Origin: JAJYKC01 sp035545735
GTDB taxonomy: Bacteria > Acidobacteriota > Terriglobia > Bryobacterales > Bryobacteraceae
Direction of reading: 5' to 3'
NCBI GenBank assembly: GCA_035545735.1
Contig: DASZXS010000083.1
Span: forward strand, 62,001 to 126,000
Length of the DNA stretch: 64,000 nt
The position numbers and the translations under genes were made by a program. Under the pieces are notes generated by a model that searched no databases, was not told the origin of the DNA, and saw nothing but the letters and a program-made list of their open reading frames with translations. Below are positions 23,969 to 31,460 of the stretch, piece by piece; the stretch's first letter is position 1, and each line of letters begins with the position of its first letter.

Positions 23969-24958
23969 TTACTTCGCCCAGGCCAGTCCGTCGACGCCTT
24001 TGCCCGCATCGATCATCTTTTCGACCGTCCAGTCGGAAGTGCGGATGGCCGCGACTTTCCGGCTCGAATCGCAGGAAACGTAAGCGGTCTTCCCGTCCGG
24101 GCTCACCAGCGACTCCTGCGGGGCTTTCGGCACGTCGATCACATGCGCAACCTTGTTCGTGTGAAGATCGAGAATCGCCACCTGGTTGATCGTCGGCATC
24201 GGGATCACCAGCCAGCGCCCGTCCGGCGTCGGCGCGGTTCCATAACCCAATCCGGGCAGGTCCACCCATGTCTTGATCTTGTTCGTCTTCGCGTCAATCA
24301 CGGCGAGCCGCGGCTTCTTTTGATCGGACGTGAATACCTCCTGGTCGTTCGTTGAAATCGAGATTCGCTGCGTCTCCCCGGAGATGGGAATCACCGCCAG
24401 TGTCTTGCGTGCCTTCAGATCGAGAACGGAAACCGTCCCCGGGCCGACGTTCGCGGTATACCCGCGGCGTCCGTCATGGCTGATGGCCAACATGTGCGAC
24501 TCGGTCTGTCCGGTGGGCACCGTGCCGGTAATCTTCAGAGTATGGGGGTCGATGATGCTAACCGTTTTATCGAGTTCGGTGGTCACATACAGCATTCCGT
24601 CCTTCGGGCCGAACTGCGGGCAATGCGGGCGCACGCCATGTCCGAAATTCACCCGTCCCGTGATCTTCCGGGACGCGAGATCAATGACGACAATGTGATC
24701 TCCGTCCGTGCCCGGCTTCCCTACCCCCGAGTCTCCATAGATGGGAACATAAGCGGTCTTCCCGTCCGGCGAGACGATCACTTCGTGACCCGTGACCCCT
24801 TCTTCATCCACGGTGGCGATTTGTTTGCCCGCCACCGGATCGATAATGCCGAGCGTGTGCTCTCCCTTGTTGGCGACGATCAGACTTCCGGCCCCGGCGG
24901 TCTGTAGAGAAAAAGCAGAGAGAAGCATCATAGGTAGAAATAATCTGGAATACGGCAC
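23969..24958 (-). CDS. YVTN-type beta-propeller protein, exported
   Basis: A 329-residue secreted protein with a signal peptide (LFLPMMLLSAFSLQTAGA) and about seven 40-residue YVTN-like blades, such as SLIVANKGEHTLGIIDPVAGK, DGKTAYVPIYGDSGVGK, MLYVTTELDKTVSIID and DGRRGYTANVGPGTVSVLD. Such proteins are periplasmic propellers of the YncE/surface-antigen type that bind DNA, metals or proteins; the ligand here is unknown. The start is GTG at 24958 with AAGGA upstream. It lies convergent to chorismate mutase and is not linked to it in function. Confidence 0.85.
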   Translation of the reverse strand: MPYSRLFLPMMLLSAFSLQTAGAGSLIVANKGEHTLGIIDPVAGKQIATVDEEGVTGHEVIVSPDGKTAYVPIYGDSGVGKPGTDGDHIVVIDLASRKITGRVNFGHGVRPHCPQFGPKDGMLYVTTELDKTVSIIDPHTLKITGTVPTGQTESHMLAISHDGRRGYTANVGPGTVSVLDLKARKTLAVIPISGETQRISISTNDQEVFTSDQKKPRLAVIDAKTNKIKTWVDLPGLGYGTAPTPDGRWLVIPMPTINQVAILDLHTNKVAHVIDVPKAPQESLVSPDGKTAYVSCDSSRKVAAIRTSDWTVEKMIDAGKGVDGLAWAK

Positions 24959-25081
24959 CGCAAATTCCGTCCTTTCAGGGTACTCGATTGTTTGGGTAAG
25001 CTTGTTCCGCTAACTCTTGATTCTCACTCATCCGCGCACATCGTGCACGGACGCCGCCGGAAGCGTGCTGAGAACCCCGGG

Positions 25082-25921
25082 CTAAGCCTCGGGTTTGAAC
25101 CACTTCAACGCCGTCGCCATCGCGGGCAGCGTCGCTTGGGTCTGGTTTGCCACCAGTTCAATATAATTTCGCATCTCCAGCGCCAGCTTCTCGCCCGTGC
25201 TTTCGTCCCAAGGCTTATCCTTCGCCGATTGGTCCAAAAAATACTGGATCCACGCCGAGGTGATCGACGGCTCCACATGGGTCAGATCCTGCCAGAGGTA
25301 CGGCGGCGCAAGGGGATGGGAAGGATCGATCGGTTTTCCCAGGACGGAAATGATGTAAACGCCGCTTCCGTGGCGCGGAACCGCGCCCAGGATGTTCGCG
25401 GCGCGCGAGTAGTTGTAATTATCCACGATCCACCCCGGCAGGTCGTCCGGCTTGATATCGGAAGGTGGTTCTTTGTAGAGGGGAATGAGGTAAAGGTTTA
25501 GTTGACTCGGAGTGAAGCCGGCTTCCACCTTTCGCTCGATGGGTTCAACTTTGCCCAGGCTGGCCTTGACTACCGCGACATAAAGAGGCCGCGTGGCATC
25601 GCTCGGGAGGGCTCCGAACAGCAGGTAACTGTACAGGCCGAACCCGGGGCGCTCGGGGGCGTTTCCCACCAGCCAACCGCGCCCGGTTGGGCGCTCGCTG
25701 GCGGTCGGAGGTCGCGCCGACGTTTTGTGGTCGCCCGACGGCGGCGGCACCGGCTTTGACGGCGGCGGCGGCGGCGCCGGCGCCGGTTCAGCGGGCGTGG
25801 GCGGTGGCGGAGCAGTCTCGGTGGGTTCCTGCGGGGCAGCGGCGCGGCGCGGCTTTTGGCAACCGGCGAGCCACACCGCCAGGCAGACCATCACGAATAG
25901 CGGGAAATGGCGAAAACTCAT
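25082..25921 (-). CDS. Proline-rich lipoprotein of unknown function
   Basis: A 279-residue protein with a lipoprotein signal (MSFRHFPLFVMVCLAVWLAGC; lipobox L-A-G-C). Residues about 25-60 form a Pro/Ala/Glu-rich linker (TAPPPPTPAEPAPAPPPP) that may span periplasm or cell wall. The globular remainder (about 80-279) contains GLYSYLLFGALPSDATRPLYVAVV and a C-terminal LEMRNYIELVANQTQATLPAMATAL stretch and matches no family I know. I chose the ATG at 25921 since it begins the signal peptide. It overlaps the upstream small membrane protein gene by 4 bp, so the two form an operon. Confidence 0.72.
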   Translation of the reverse strand: MSFRHFPLFVMVCLAVWLAGCQKPRRAAAPQEPTETAPPPPTPAEPAPAPPPPPSKPVPPPSGDHKTSARPPTASERPTGRGWLVGNAPERPGFGLYSYLLFGALPSDATRPLYVAVVKASLGKVEPIERKVEAGFTPSQLNLYLIPLYKEPPSDIKPDDLPGWIVDNYNYSRAANILGAVPRHGSGVYIISVLGKPIDPSHPLAPPYLWQDLTHVEPSITSAWIQYFLDQSAKDKPWDESTGEKLALEMRNYIELVANQTQATLPAMATALKWFKPEA

Positions 25922-26145
25922 CGTCCCGCCTCCTTCTGGTGGCGGCGCTTCCACGCCCAGCGGGCGCCCCTCGCCGCCAGAAACCAGAAAAACGCCACGA
26001 ACACCAGGCTGATCCCGGCCAGCGGAGCGTCGGGAGTCATCGCGTTGAAGAACAGCGCGGTCGCCACCGTCAGGACCAGGACCGCCACCCAGATTCCAAC
26101 GGTCGCCTTCCAGGCACTACCTTGTTTTTCGTCGTTTTCGCCCAT
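25918..26145 (-). CDS. Small two-helix membrane protein (75 aa)
   Basis: A 75-residue protein with two hydrophobic helices (about 13-32, ATVGIWVAVLVLTVATALFF, and about 42-60, ISLVFVAFFWFLAARGA) and a strongly basic tail (RWAWKRRHQKEAGR). The frame is open further upstream, but the ATG at 26145 with GGGGGCA before it and a TATAGT box about 40 nt upstream fits best. It couples by a 4-bp overlap to the lipoprotein gene. Function unknown; a membrane partner of the lipoprotein is a guess from position only. Confidence 0.62.
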   Translation of the reverse strand: MGENDEKQGSAWKATVGIWVAVLVLTVATALFFNAMTPDAPLAGISLVFVAFFWFLAARGARWAWKRRHQKEAGR

Positions 26146-26182
26146 GTGCTGCCCCCAAGCGCTCGACTCACCGATCGTGGAA

Positions 26183-26211
26183 ACTATACACCACGTTGAT
26201 TCTGCGGGGAA
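26183..26211 (-). promoter_or_regulatory. Candidate promoter for the small membrane protein/lipoprotein operon
   Basis: On the minus strand a good -10, TATAGT (26188-26183), lies 37 nt before the ATG at 26145. The matching -35 position at 17 bp reads TTCCCC, a poor match, so only the -10 is convincing. Confidence 0.35.
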
Positions 26212-26286
26212 GGCCATTTTTGTTTCACCCCTTCCTGACCAGGGCGGGTCTCCGGCGCCGCGCACGTTCCGGTAAGATTTCTGTAT

Positions 26287-27657
26287 ATGTTGAAGCCGAC
26301 CATCTTCCGCGAGTACGACATCCGCGGCGTAGCTGATGAGGAACTTCTGAGTGACGATGTGGAGCAGCTTGGGCTCGGCTTGGGCACCTACCTCCAGCGG
26401 GCCAGCGGAAAGAATATTTCCCTCGGCCGCGATGTGCGCCTGAGCGGCCAGCGGCTCCACGACGCCCTTTTAAAGGGCCTTATGTCCAGCGGATGCCATG
26501 TCACGGATATCGGCGTCGTGCCCACGCCCCTGCTTTACTATTCGGCGAAGCATCTCAAGCAGGACGGAGCGGTGATGATTACCGGAAGCCACAATCCGCC
26601 TGAATACAACGGCTTCAAGACGGTCTGCGGAGAGGGAACATTGCATGGCGAAACCATCCAGGCCGTCCGCAAGCTGATCGATGCCCAGGACTTTGAGCGC
26701 GGGGACGGCAGCTTGAAGACTTACGATATCGTCACCCCCTATGTGGATGAGATCGCATCGCAGTTTCAATACGAGCGGCGCATCCGGGTGGTATCCGACG
26801 CGGGGAATGGAACCGCCGGCCCGGTAATGAAGCGCCTGCTCGCCAAGCTGAACGTGGAAGTCCACGAAATGTTCTACGAACCGGACGGGACGTTTCCCAA
26901 TCATCATCCCGACCCGACCGTTCCAGAAAACCTGGCCAAACTCGTCGCCGCCGTCCGCGAGAAAAAGGCCGACCTTGGCATCGCCTTCGACGGCGATGCG
27001 GACCGCATCGGCGCCGTTGATGAAAACGGCGGGGTCATCTTCGGCGATATGCTGTTGCTGATTTACGGCCGCGAGATCCTGACGCGCAAGCCGGGAGCCA
27101 CGTTCATCGGCGAAGTGAAGTGCTCGCAGTTGCTCTATGACGAGCTGAATCGCCTGGGCGGAAACGCCATCATGTACAAAACCGGACATTCCCTCATCAA
27201 GGCGAAGATGAAGGAGGAACATGCGGAACTTGCCGGGGAAATGTCCGGGCACATGTTCTTCGCCGACCGTTACTACGGCTACGACGATGCCCTGTATGCT
27301 TCCTGCCGCCTGATCGAAATTGTCGGCAAGTCCGGCAAACCACTATCGGCGCAACTGGCGGGCCTGCCAAAGATGGTCTCAACGCCGGAAATTCGGGTGG
27401 ATTGCCCCGACGAAACGAAGTTCGACGTCGTGGCCCGCGCAGCGCAGATTCTGAAGAAGACCCGGAAGACCGTGGACGTGGACGGAGTCCGCGTGATTTT
27501 CCCCGAGGGGTGGGGCCTCGTGCGGGCCTCAAATACCCAACCCGTTCTCGTGATGCGCTTCGAGGCCGCGAATCCAACGCTGCTCGAAGAGTATCAAAAT
27601 GAAGTAGAGAGGGTGCTGAGCCAGGTGAAACAAGCCACCATGGCCCCGCAAGGGTAA
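26287..27657 (+). CDS. Phosphomannomutase/phosphoglucomutase
   Basis: A 456-residue alpha-D-phosphohexomutase that moves phosphate between C6 and C1 of mannose or glucose for polysaccharide precursors. Visible features: IFREYDIRGVADEEL at the N-terminus, the phospho-serine loop TGSHNPPEYNGFK (Ser101), the metal loop AFDGDADRIGAVDENGG, the sugar-specificity loop GEMSGHMFFADRYYGYDDA (the GEMSGH of the PMM/PGM group), and RASNTQPVLVMRFEA as the phosphate-binding loop. Length is usual for AlgC/ManB. There is no Shine-Dalgarno site; a TAAGAT box (26273-26278) lies 8 nt before the ATG, suggesting a leaderless mRNA. Confidence 0.94.
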   Translation: MLKPTIFREYDIRGVADEELLSDDVEQLGLGLGTYLQRASGKNISLGRDVRLSGQRLHDALLKGLMSSGCHVTDIGVVPTPLLYYSAKHLKQDGAVMITGSHNPPEYNGFKTVCGEGTLHGETIQAVRKLIDAQDFERGDGSLKTYDIVTPYVDEIASQFQYERRIRVVSDAGNGTAGPVMKRLLAKLNVEVHEMFYEPDGTFPNHHPDPTVPENLAKLVAAVREKKADLGIAFDGDADRIGAVDENGGVIFGDMLLLIYGREILTRKPGATFIGEVKCSQLLYDELNRLGGNAIMYKTGHSLIKAKMKEEHAELAGEMSGHMFFADRYYGYDDALYASCRLIEIVGKSGKPLSAQLAGLPKMVSTPEIRVDCPDETKFDVVARAAQILKKTRKTVDVDGVRVIFPEGWGLVRASNTQPVLVMRFEAANPTLLEEYQNEVERVLSQVKQATMAPQG

Positions 27658-27663
27658 CTAAGC

Positions 27664-28014
27664 ATGCCAATTGAAGTCAAGCGCGTCTACGAACCCGTAG
27701 ATTCGAAGGACGGCGCGCGTTTTTTGGTGGACCGCCTGTGGCCCAGGGGACTGACTAAGGCCGGTCTCAAGCTGGACGGCTGGATGAAGGATGTGGCTCC
27801 ATCTTCGGAGCTGAGGTCGTGGTATTCGCACGACCCCGCGAAATGGCCCGAATTTCAAAAGCGCTATACGAAAGAGCTTCTGCAGAACGAAGCCGGGTGG
27901 CAGCCGATTCTCGAGGCCGCGCACAAGGGGCGGGTTACGCTCCTGTTCGGTTCCAAGGAACTGGAAATCAACAACGCCGTGGCTTTGAAGCATTTCCTCG
28001 ACCCGCGTTTGTAG
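27664..28014 (+). CDS. DUF488 family protein (YeaO-like)
   Basis: A 116-residue soluble protein that matches DUF488 over its full length: EVKRVYEPVDSKDGARFLVDRLWPRGLTK near the start, then WMKDVAPSSELRSWYSHDPAKWPEFQKRY, and VTLLFGSKELEINNAVALK. Crystal structures of this family exist but no firm activity is established. It begins 6 bp after the phosphomutase stop, and its own stop codon directly abuts the next ATG, suggesting a three-gene operon. Confidence 0.85.
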   Translation: MPIEVKRVYEPVDSKDGARFLVDRLWPRGLTKAGLKLDGWMKDVAPSSELRSWYSHDPAKWPEFQKRYTKELLQNEAGWQPILEAAHKGRVTLLFGSKELEINNAVALKHFLDPRL

Positions 28015-28614
28015 ATGTTCCTGCTTCGCCGGCCGGGCCGGGCTCACATCGACGAATTTATTCGAGCGTGCCGACGCGATACTTTTTCCTATTCGGAGGT
28101 CGGCGCGACGCGCGAAGGGGTGGTGCCGGCGGGCTATGTCTCCGACCACACCCGGACCCGGATTGGAGCGGGTGCGGTGGCTTTCGGCCGCGCGTGCCGG
28201 GCTCTGGCCCGCTGGGAGATGTTGAGCACCGGTTGGGTTGAGCCGTTCTATCCGCCATCGCCCATCGAGCCGGGGACCGCGGTGGGAATCCTCGTAAATC
28301 ACCTGGGATTCTGGTCTCTGAATTCCTCCCGCGTCGTCTATACGCTGGACGAACGGACGGGCGCAACGCATTGCCGCGGCTTTGCCTATGGCACTCTGAG
28401 CGAACACGCCGAATGCGGCGAAGAGCGCTTCAGCGTGGAGTGGAACCACGACGATGATGCGGTGTGGTACGACTTGTTTTCGTTCTCCCGCCCCCGCCAC
28501 CCGCTAGCCCGTCTGGGCTACCCCATCACGCGCAGGCTGCAAAAGCGATTCGCGCGCGATTCGCACGCCGTGATGTCCCGCGCTTCCTCCCTGGCCGGTG
28601 GCGCCAACTCTTAA
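28015..28614 (+). CDS. DUF1990 family protein
   Basis: A 199-residue protein beginning at the base after the DUF488 stop. It carries DUF1990 motifs: FSYSEVGATREGVVPAGYVSDHTRTRIGAGAVAFGRACRAL, RWEMLSTGWVEPFYPPSPIEPGTAVGILVNHLGFWSLNSSRVVYTLDE, and FAYGTLSEHAECGEERFSVEW. The fold resembles START-like lipid-binding proteins; function is not established. About 200 bp without a recognisable feature separate it from tRNA-His on the other strand. Confidence 0.85.
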   Translation: MFLLRRPGRAHIDEFIRACRRDTFSYSEVGATREGVVPAGYVSDHTRTRIGAGAVAFGRACRALARWEMLSTGWVEPFYPPSPIEPGTAVGILVNHLGFWSLNSSRVVYTLDERTGATHCRGFAYGTLSEHAECGEERFSVEWNHDDDAVWYDLFSFSRPRHPLARLGYPITRRLQKRFARDSHAVMSRASSLAGGANS

Positions 28615-28813
28615 CGACTCGATCCGGCCGAAGACCGCTACCCTGCCTGCGCCGTTCAGTACTGCCAGCACCGGCGGCGGCATCCAGATGAGGACCGGCA
28701 GGATGTCGGTAAGCCAGCGGGGACCCCAGCACGCACGGTCCTGCAGATCCGGGCCGAATTGGGGCCGGCGAATCCTTTATCTTTACTATGCTATTGATTT
28801 TAAATGGCTTATT

Positions 28814-28891
28814 TGGGGCGGCTGGTGGGATTTGAACCCACGACATCCAGAACCACAATCTGGCGCTACTACCAACTGAGCTACAGCCGCC
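28814..28891 (-). tRNA. tRNA-His (GTG anticodon), CCA encoded
   Basis: On the minus strand a full cloverleaf can be drawn. Acceptor arms GCGGCTG (28890-28884) and CAGCCGC (28824-28818) pair completely; the D-arm contains AGCTCAGTTGGTAG; the anticodon stem CCAGA/TCTGG encloses TTGTGGT (anticodon GTG); the T-arm is GTGGG/CCCAC with TTTGAAT. The His-specific extra G-1 (28891) faces the discriminator C (28817), and CCA is encoded (28816-28814). It lies 21 bp after the ilvA stop. A TAAAAT box in that gap may act as its own -10. Confidence 0.96.
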
Positions 28892-28912
28892 GTAGAGGTA
28901 TTCCTGATTTTA

Positions 28913-30121
28913 TCACTCCACGAGGCTGAATTCGTAGCCTGCCTGATTCAATTCCGCCTGAAGTTCCGCGACGTGTTCGCGGCCGCGTGTTTCCATCGTC
29001 ACGTCAATCGCGGTTTCGCTCAACCCAACCCCGTAATGGGCCCTGTTGTGGAATGTCTCGACGATATTTGCGTTGCTGCGCGCAATCACTGACGCCAGCC
29101 CTTCGAGCGCCCCCGGGTGGTCGGGCAGCAGAATCCGCAGCCGCAAGCGCCTCCCGTCGCGCACCAGCCCCTGTTCGATGATCCTCGACAGCATGCTGAC
29201 GTCCAGGTTTCCGCCGGAAATCACCACCGCCAGCCTCTTCTCGCGGTGGCCCGTCTTGCCTTGCAGCACGGCCGCAAGCGCCGCCGCCCCCGCGCCCTCG
29301 GCGAGCGTCTTCTCGCGCTCCAGCAGCACCAGAATTGCAGTCGCGATCTCGTCCTCCTCCACCGTGACGATCGAATCCACAAACTCCCGCACCAGCGGTA
29401 GTGTCAGTTCCCCGGTTCTCCGGACCGCGATCCCGTCCGCGAGGGTCGACCTGGCGTCCAGCGTCACCGGAGCGCCGTGATCCAGCGCGGCGCGCATCGA
29501 GGGCAAACGGGCCGTCTGCACTCCCACAATCTCCACCTCCGGTTTTAGCGACTTTGCGGCGCAGCCCATTCCTGCCGCCAGCCCGCCCCCGCCCACCGGC
29601 GTCACGATCACCTCGATGTCCGGGTTTTGCCGCATGATCTCAAGCCCCAACGTTCCCTGCCCGGCAATCACCATCTCGTCGTCAAAGGCGTGCAGGAACG
29701 TGGCGCCCGATTCTTCGCTCCGCTGCTTGGCCCCCAGGTAGGCCTCGTCGTAATTCCCCCCGTGCAGCACCACCTCCGCGCCGTACGCGCGCGTCGCCAT
29801 CAGCTTAATCAGCGGAGTGTGCCGCGGCATCCAGATTTCGGCCCGAATCCCCCGGCGCACGGCATGATAGGCAACGGCCTGTCCATGGTTGCCCGCCGAC
29901 GCCGCAACCACGCCCCTCTTTCTCTGCGTCTCCGTTAGGTTCAGGATGCTGTTCAACGCCCCGCGCTCCTTGAACGAGCCGGTCATCTGAAGGTTTTCCA
30001 GCTTCAGATAGATCGAATTGCCCGTCAGCCCCGAGAGCGTCTCGGAATAAACCAGCGGCGACTCGTAAATTGCCGGGCCAATGCGCCGGGCCGCCGCCTC
30101 GACATCCGCGGCGGTCAGCAT
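28913..30121 (-). CDS. ilvA: Threonine ammonia-lyase (threonine deaminase) with one ACT-like domain
   Basis: A 402-residue PLP enzyme turning threonine into 2-oxobutanoate, the first step to isoleucine. Residues 1-310 form the catalytic domain: PLP lysine K51 in LQMTGSFKERGALN, VVAASAGNHGQAVAYHA, GTLGLEIMRQ and the glycine loop TPVGGGGLAAG. Residues about 325-402 are an ACT-like domain (RLRILLPDHPGALEGLASVIARSNANIVE). At about 400 aa it matches the short biosynthetic/catabolic TdcB-IlvA type. It overlaps the upstream ACT-protein gene by 7 bp; an Ile/Thr leader peptide and attenuator upstream argue for a biosynthetic role. Confidence 0.93.
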   Translation of the reverse strand: MLTAADVEAAARRIGPAIYESPLVYSETLSGLTGNSIYLKLENLQMTGSFKERGALNSILNLTETQRKRGVVAASAGNHGQAVAYHAVRRGIRAEIWMPRHTPLIKLMATRAYGAEVVLHGGNYDEAYLGAKQRSEESGATFLHAFDDEMVIAGQGTLGLEIMRQNPDIEVIVTPVGGGGLAAGMGCAAKSLKPEVEIVGVQTARLPSMRAALDHGAPVTLDARSTLADGIAVRRTGELTLPLVREFVDSIVTVEEDEIATAILVLLEREKTLAEGAGAAALAAVLQGKTGHREKRLAVVISGGNLDVSMLSRIIEQGLVRDGRRLRLRILLPDHPGALEGLASVIARSNANIVETFHNRAHYGVGLSETAIDVTMETRGREHVAELQAELNQAGYEFSLVE

Positions 30122-30390
30122 GCCGGTCTCTCCCTATTCGGGCCGCGCCTCTGCAGGCCGGCATCCTGCGCGCACAGGACATTCACCAGGCGGTTCATTT
30201 CTTTCACCACGCGCCCGTGCAGACGCTCTTCCACATCCGCCACAATGGTCATCCGCGAAATCCCCTCTCTCCATGGATCGGGAGCCACGGTCAGGGTTTC
30301 GATGTTGCAGCCCTTCGCCGTCAGAATACCGGCCACCCGCATGAGCGCTCCAGGCCGGTTTTCCAGCCAGATCTGAATTGTCTGCCGCAT
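30115..30390 (-). CDS. Stand-alone ACT-domain protein (IlvN/IlvM-like)
   Basis: A 91-residue protein with a single N-terminal ACT domain: TIQIWLENRPGALMRVAGILTAKGCNIETLTVAP, then ISRMTIVADVEERLHGRVVKEMNRLVNVL. The pattern and size fit the small regulatory subunit of acetolactate synthase (IlvN/IlvM), which senses branched-chain amino acids, although no ilvB large subunit is near. Genetically it is tied to ilvA by a 7-bp overlap, so it might instead modulate threonine deaminase. It is the first full gene after the attenuator, with a GGAGAAGGAGAAGAG leader just before the ATG. Confidence 0.8.
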   Translation of the reverse strand: MRQTIQIWLENRPGALMRVAGILTAKGCNIETLTVAPDPWREGISRMTIVADVEERLHGRVVKEMNRLVNVLCAQDAGLQRRGPNRERPAC

Positions 30391-30410
30391 ATCGTCTCTT
30401 CTCCTTCTCC

Positions 30411-30455
30411 AAAAACAAAAAGCCCCGGCGCGGATTCATGGAATCCGTCCGGGGC
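30411..30455 (-). terminator. Intrinsic terminator acting as attenuator before the ACT-ilvA genes
   Basis: On the minus strand a long hairpin spans 30455-30422: outer GCCCCGG/CCGGGGC and inner GGATTC/GAATCC around a CAT loop, separated by a small internal loop. It is followed by TTTTTGTTTTT (30421-30411). The ACT-protein ATG is only 20 nt later and that space is filled by its ribosome-binding site, so the promoter must lie upstream of the terminator. Confidence 0.8.
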
Positions 30456-30493
30456 CTGTCTCTACAGTTGAGTTTTCCGACTCGAAGACCGGC

Positions 30494-30562
30494 TCAGGCG
30501 GAGCGGGCGATCATAATCGCCGCCGCCGTAATAATGGCCGTATTCGAACCGGAAAACAACAT
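30494..30562 (-). CDS. Putative ilv leader peptide (22 aa)
   Basis: A minus-strand ATG (30562) opens a 22-codon frame ending in TGA at 30494-30496. Its middle reads T-A-I-I-T-A-A-A-I-M-I (codons 8-18), with four Ile and two Thr codons among 11. A small hairpin (GGCGAT/ATCGCC, 30506-30521) overlaps the last Ile codons. About 40 nt later comes the terminator. This is the layout of leader-peptide attenuation in branched-chain amino acid operons. The Shine-Dalgarno match is weak (GGCAATTTC before ATG). The assignment is inference from layout and codon content. Confidence 0.6.
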   Translation of the reverse strand: MLFSGSNTAIITAAAIMIARSA

Positions 30563-30614
30563 GAAATTGCCGGCTTGCGCCTGGATTCATGCTACCACGA
30601 GCCGCGGACGCTCC

Positions 30615-31454
30615 TTAGCGCTTCGCCAGCTTCCGCTGGATCTGTTCGGCTTCCGCATTCGCTTCGTTCAACTGCCGGAGATCGTCTTCGGCCATGGAGA
30701 TGGCGTTCTCGATGCGCGTCAGGGCGGGGCCGTTCAGCCCGCTGGAGCCCGCCTCGCGGCTCGAATCGATCATCCCGCTCATCGCCCGGAACTGGCTGGT
30801 CACGTCGCGGTAGCGTCGAAGAACGGACGTAAGATATCCGTCGCGCCGGCGGCTTACCTCCTGGAGGCTGGCAATCAACCGCGCTGTCTCGGCGGAGCGT
30901 ATCGAACTCGCCGAGGCCTGCTGCTTCATCACATCGAGCGATTTCGTCAGATCCGCGGCCTTATCCCGCGCCGCCTGCGTCTCCGCGTGCGCCGCCTCGA
31001 GCTGCCTGGTCAGTTCGTTCACGCGGTTTTGCCAGTCCGTCTGCGCGCTTGCATAGCGCTGATTCGCGCTGTTCGCCGCGGTGCGCTGCACTTCATCGAA
31101 AGCGGCCGCCCGCTCGCGGAGCTGCTCCAATTCGCCCCGGGCGTCGGACAACTCCTTCGACAATTTTTCAATTTGAGCGTCACGCTCGGCGAGAGCAACC
31201 ACATCGGCGTGCGTGGATCTTCCGCGCCCGCCCCCTTCACGCGGAATCTCGCCTTCCGCCATCCCGGCCCCCTGCGCGGATTTCATTTCGAAATCGCGCA
31301 GCTTGGCGCGAAGTTCCTTCAAGGAATGGCTGGCTTCGGATTGCTGCCGGCGAGCGGCCGCCAGTTCGCGGGCCTGCCAAAAAATCAGTCCACTCCCCGC
31401 GAAAAGCGCTAAAAGCGCTATCGCAAACCCGACGCGATATCTCACTGGCCACAT
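30615..31454 (-). CDS. Membrane-anchored coiled-coil protein, unknown function
   Basis: A 279-residue protein with one N-terminal transmembrane helix (about 7-26, YRVGFAIALLALFAGSGLIFW) and then almost continuous coiled coil (about 27-190 and 240-279), rich in Ala, Glu, Gln and Arg with heptad-like spacing. A Gly/Arg-rich break (GEIPREGGGRGR, about 68-79) interrupts it. The layout suggests a periplasmic or cytoplasmic spacer. It starts 6 bp after the VWA gene stop and is the third gene of a barrel-VWA-coiled-coil operon. No known family recognised. Confidence 0.75.
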   Translation of the reverse strand: MWPVRYRVGFAIALLALFAGSGLIFWQARELAAARRQQSEASHSLKELRAKLRDFEMKSAQGAGMAEGEIPREGGGRGRSTHADVVALAERDAQIEKLSKELSDARGELEQLRERAAAFDEVQRTAANSANQRYASAQTDWQNRVNELTRQLEAAHAETQAARDKAADLTKSLDVMKQQASASSIRSAETARLIASLQEVSRRRDGYLTSVLRRYRDVTSQFRAMSGMIDSSREAGSSGLNGPALTRIENAISMAEDDLRQLNEANAEAEQIQRKLAKR

Positions 31455-31460
31455 CTTACT

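Noticed and set aside
28598..28879. A plus-strand 93-codon frame ending in WWDLNPRHPEPQSGATT
   Set aside because: This is the usual artefact of translating the reverse strand of a tRNA gene; the tRNA-His explains it fully.
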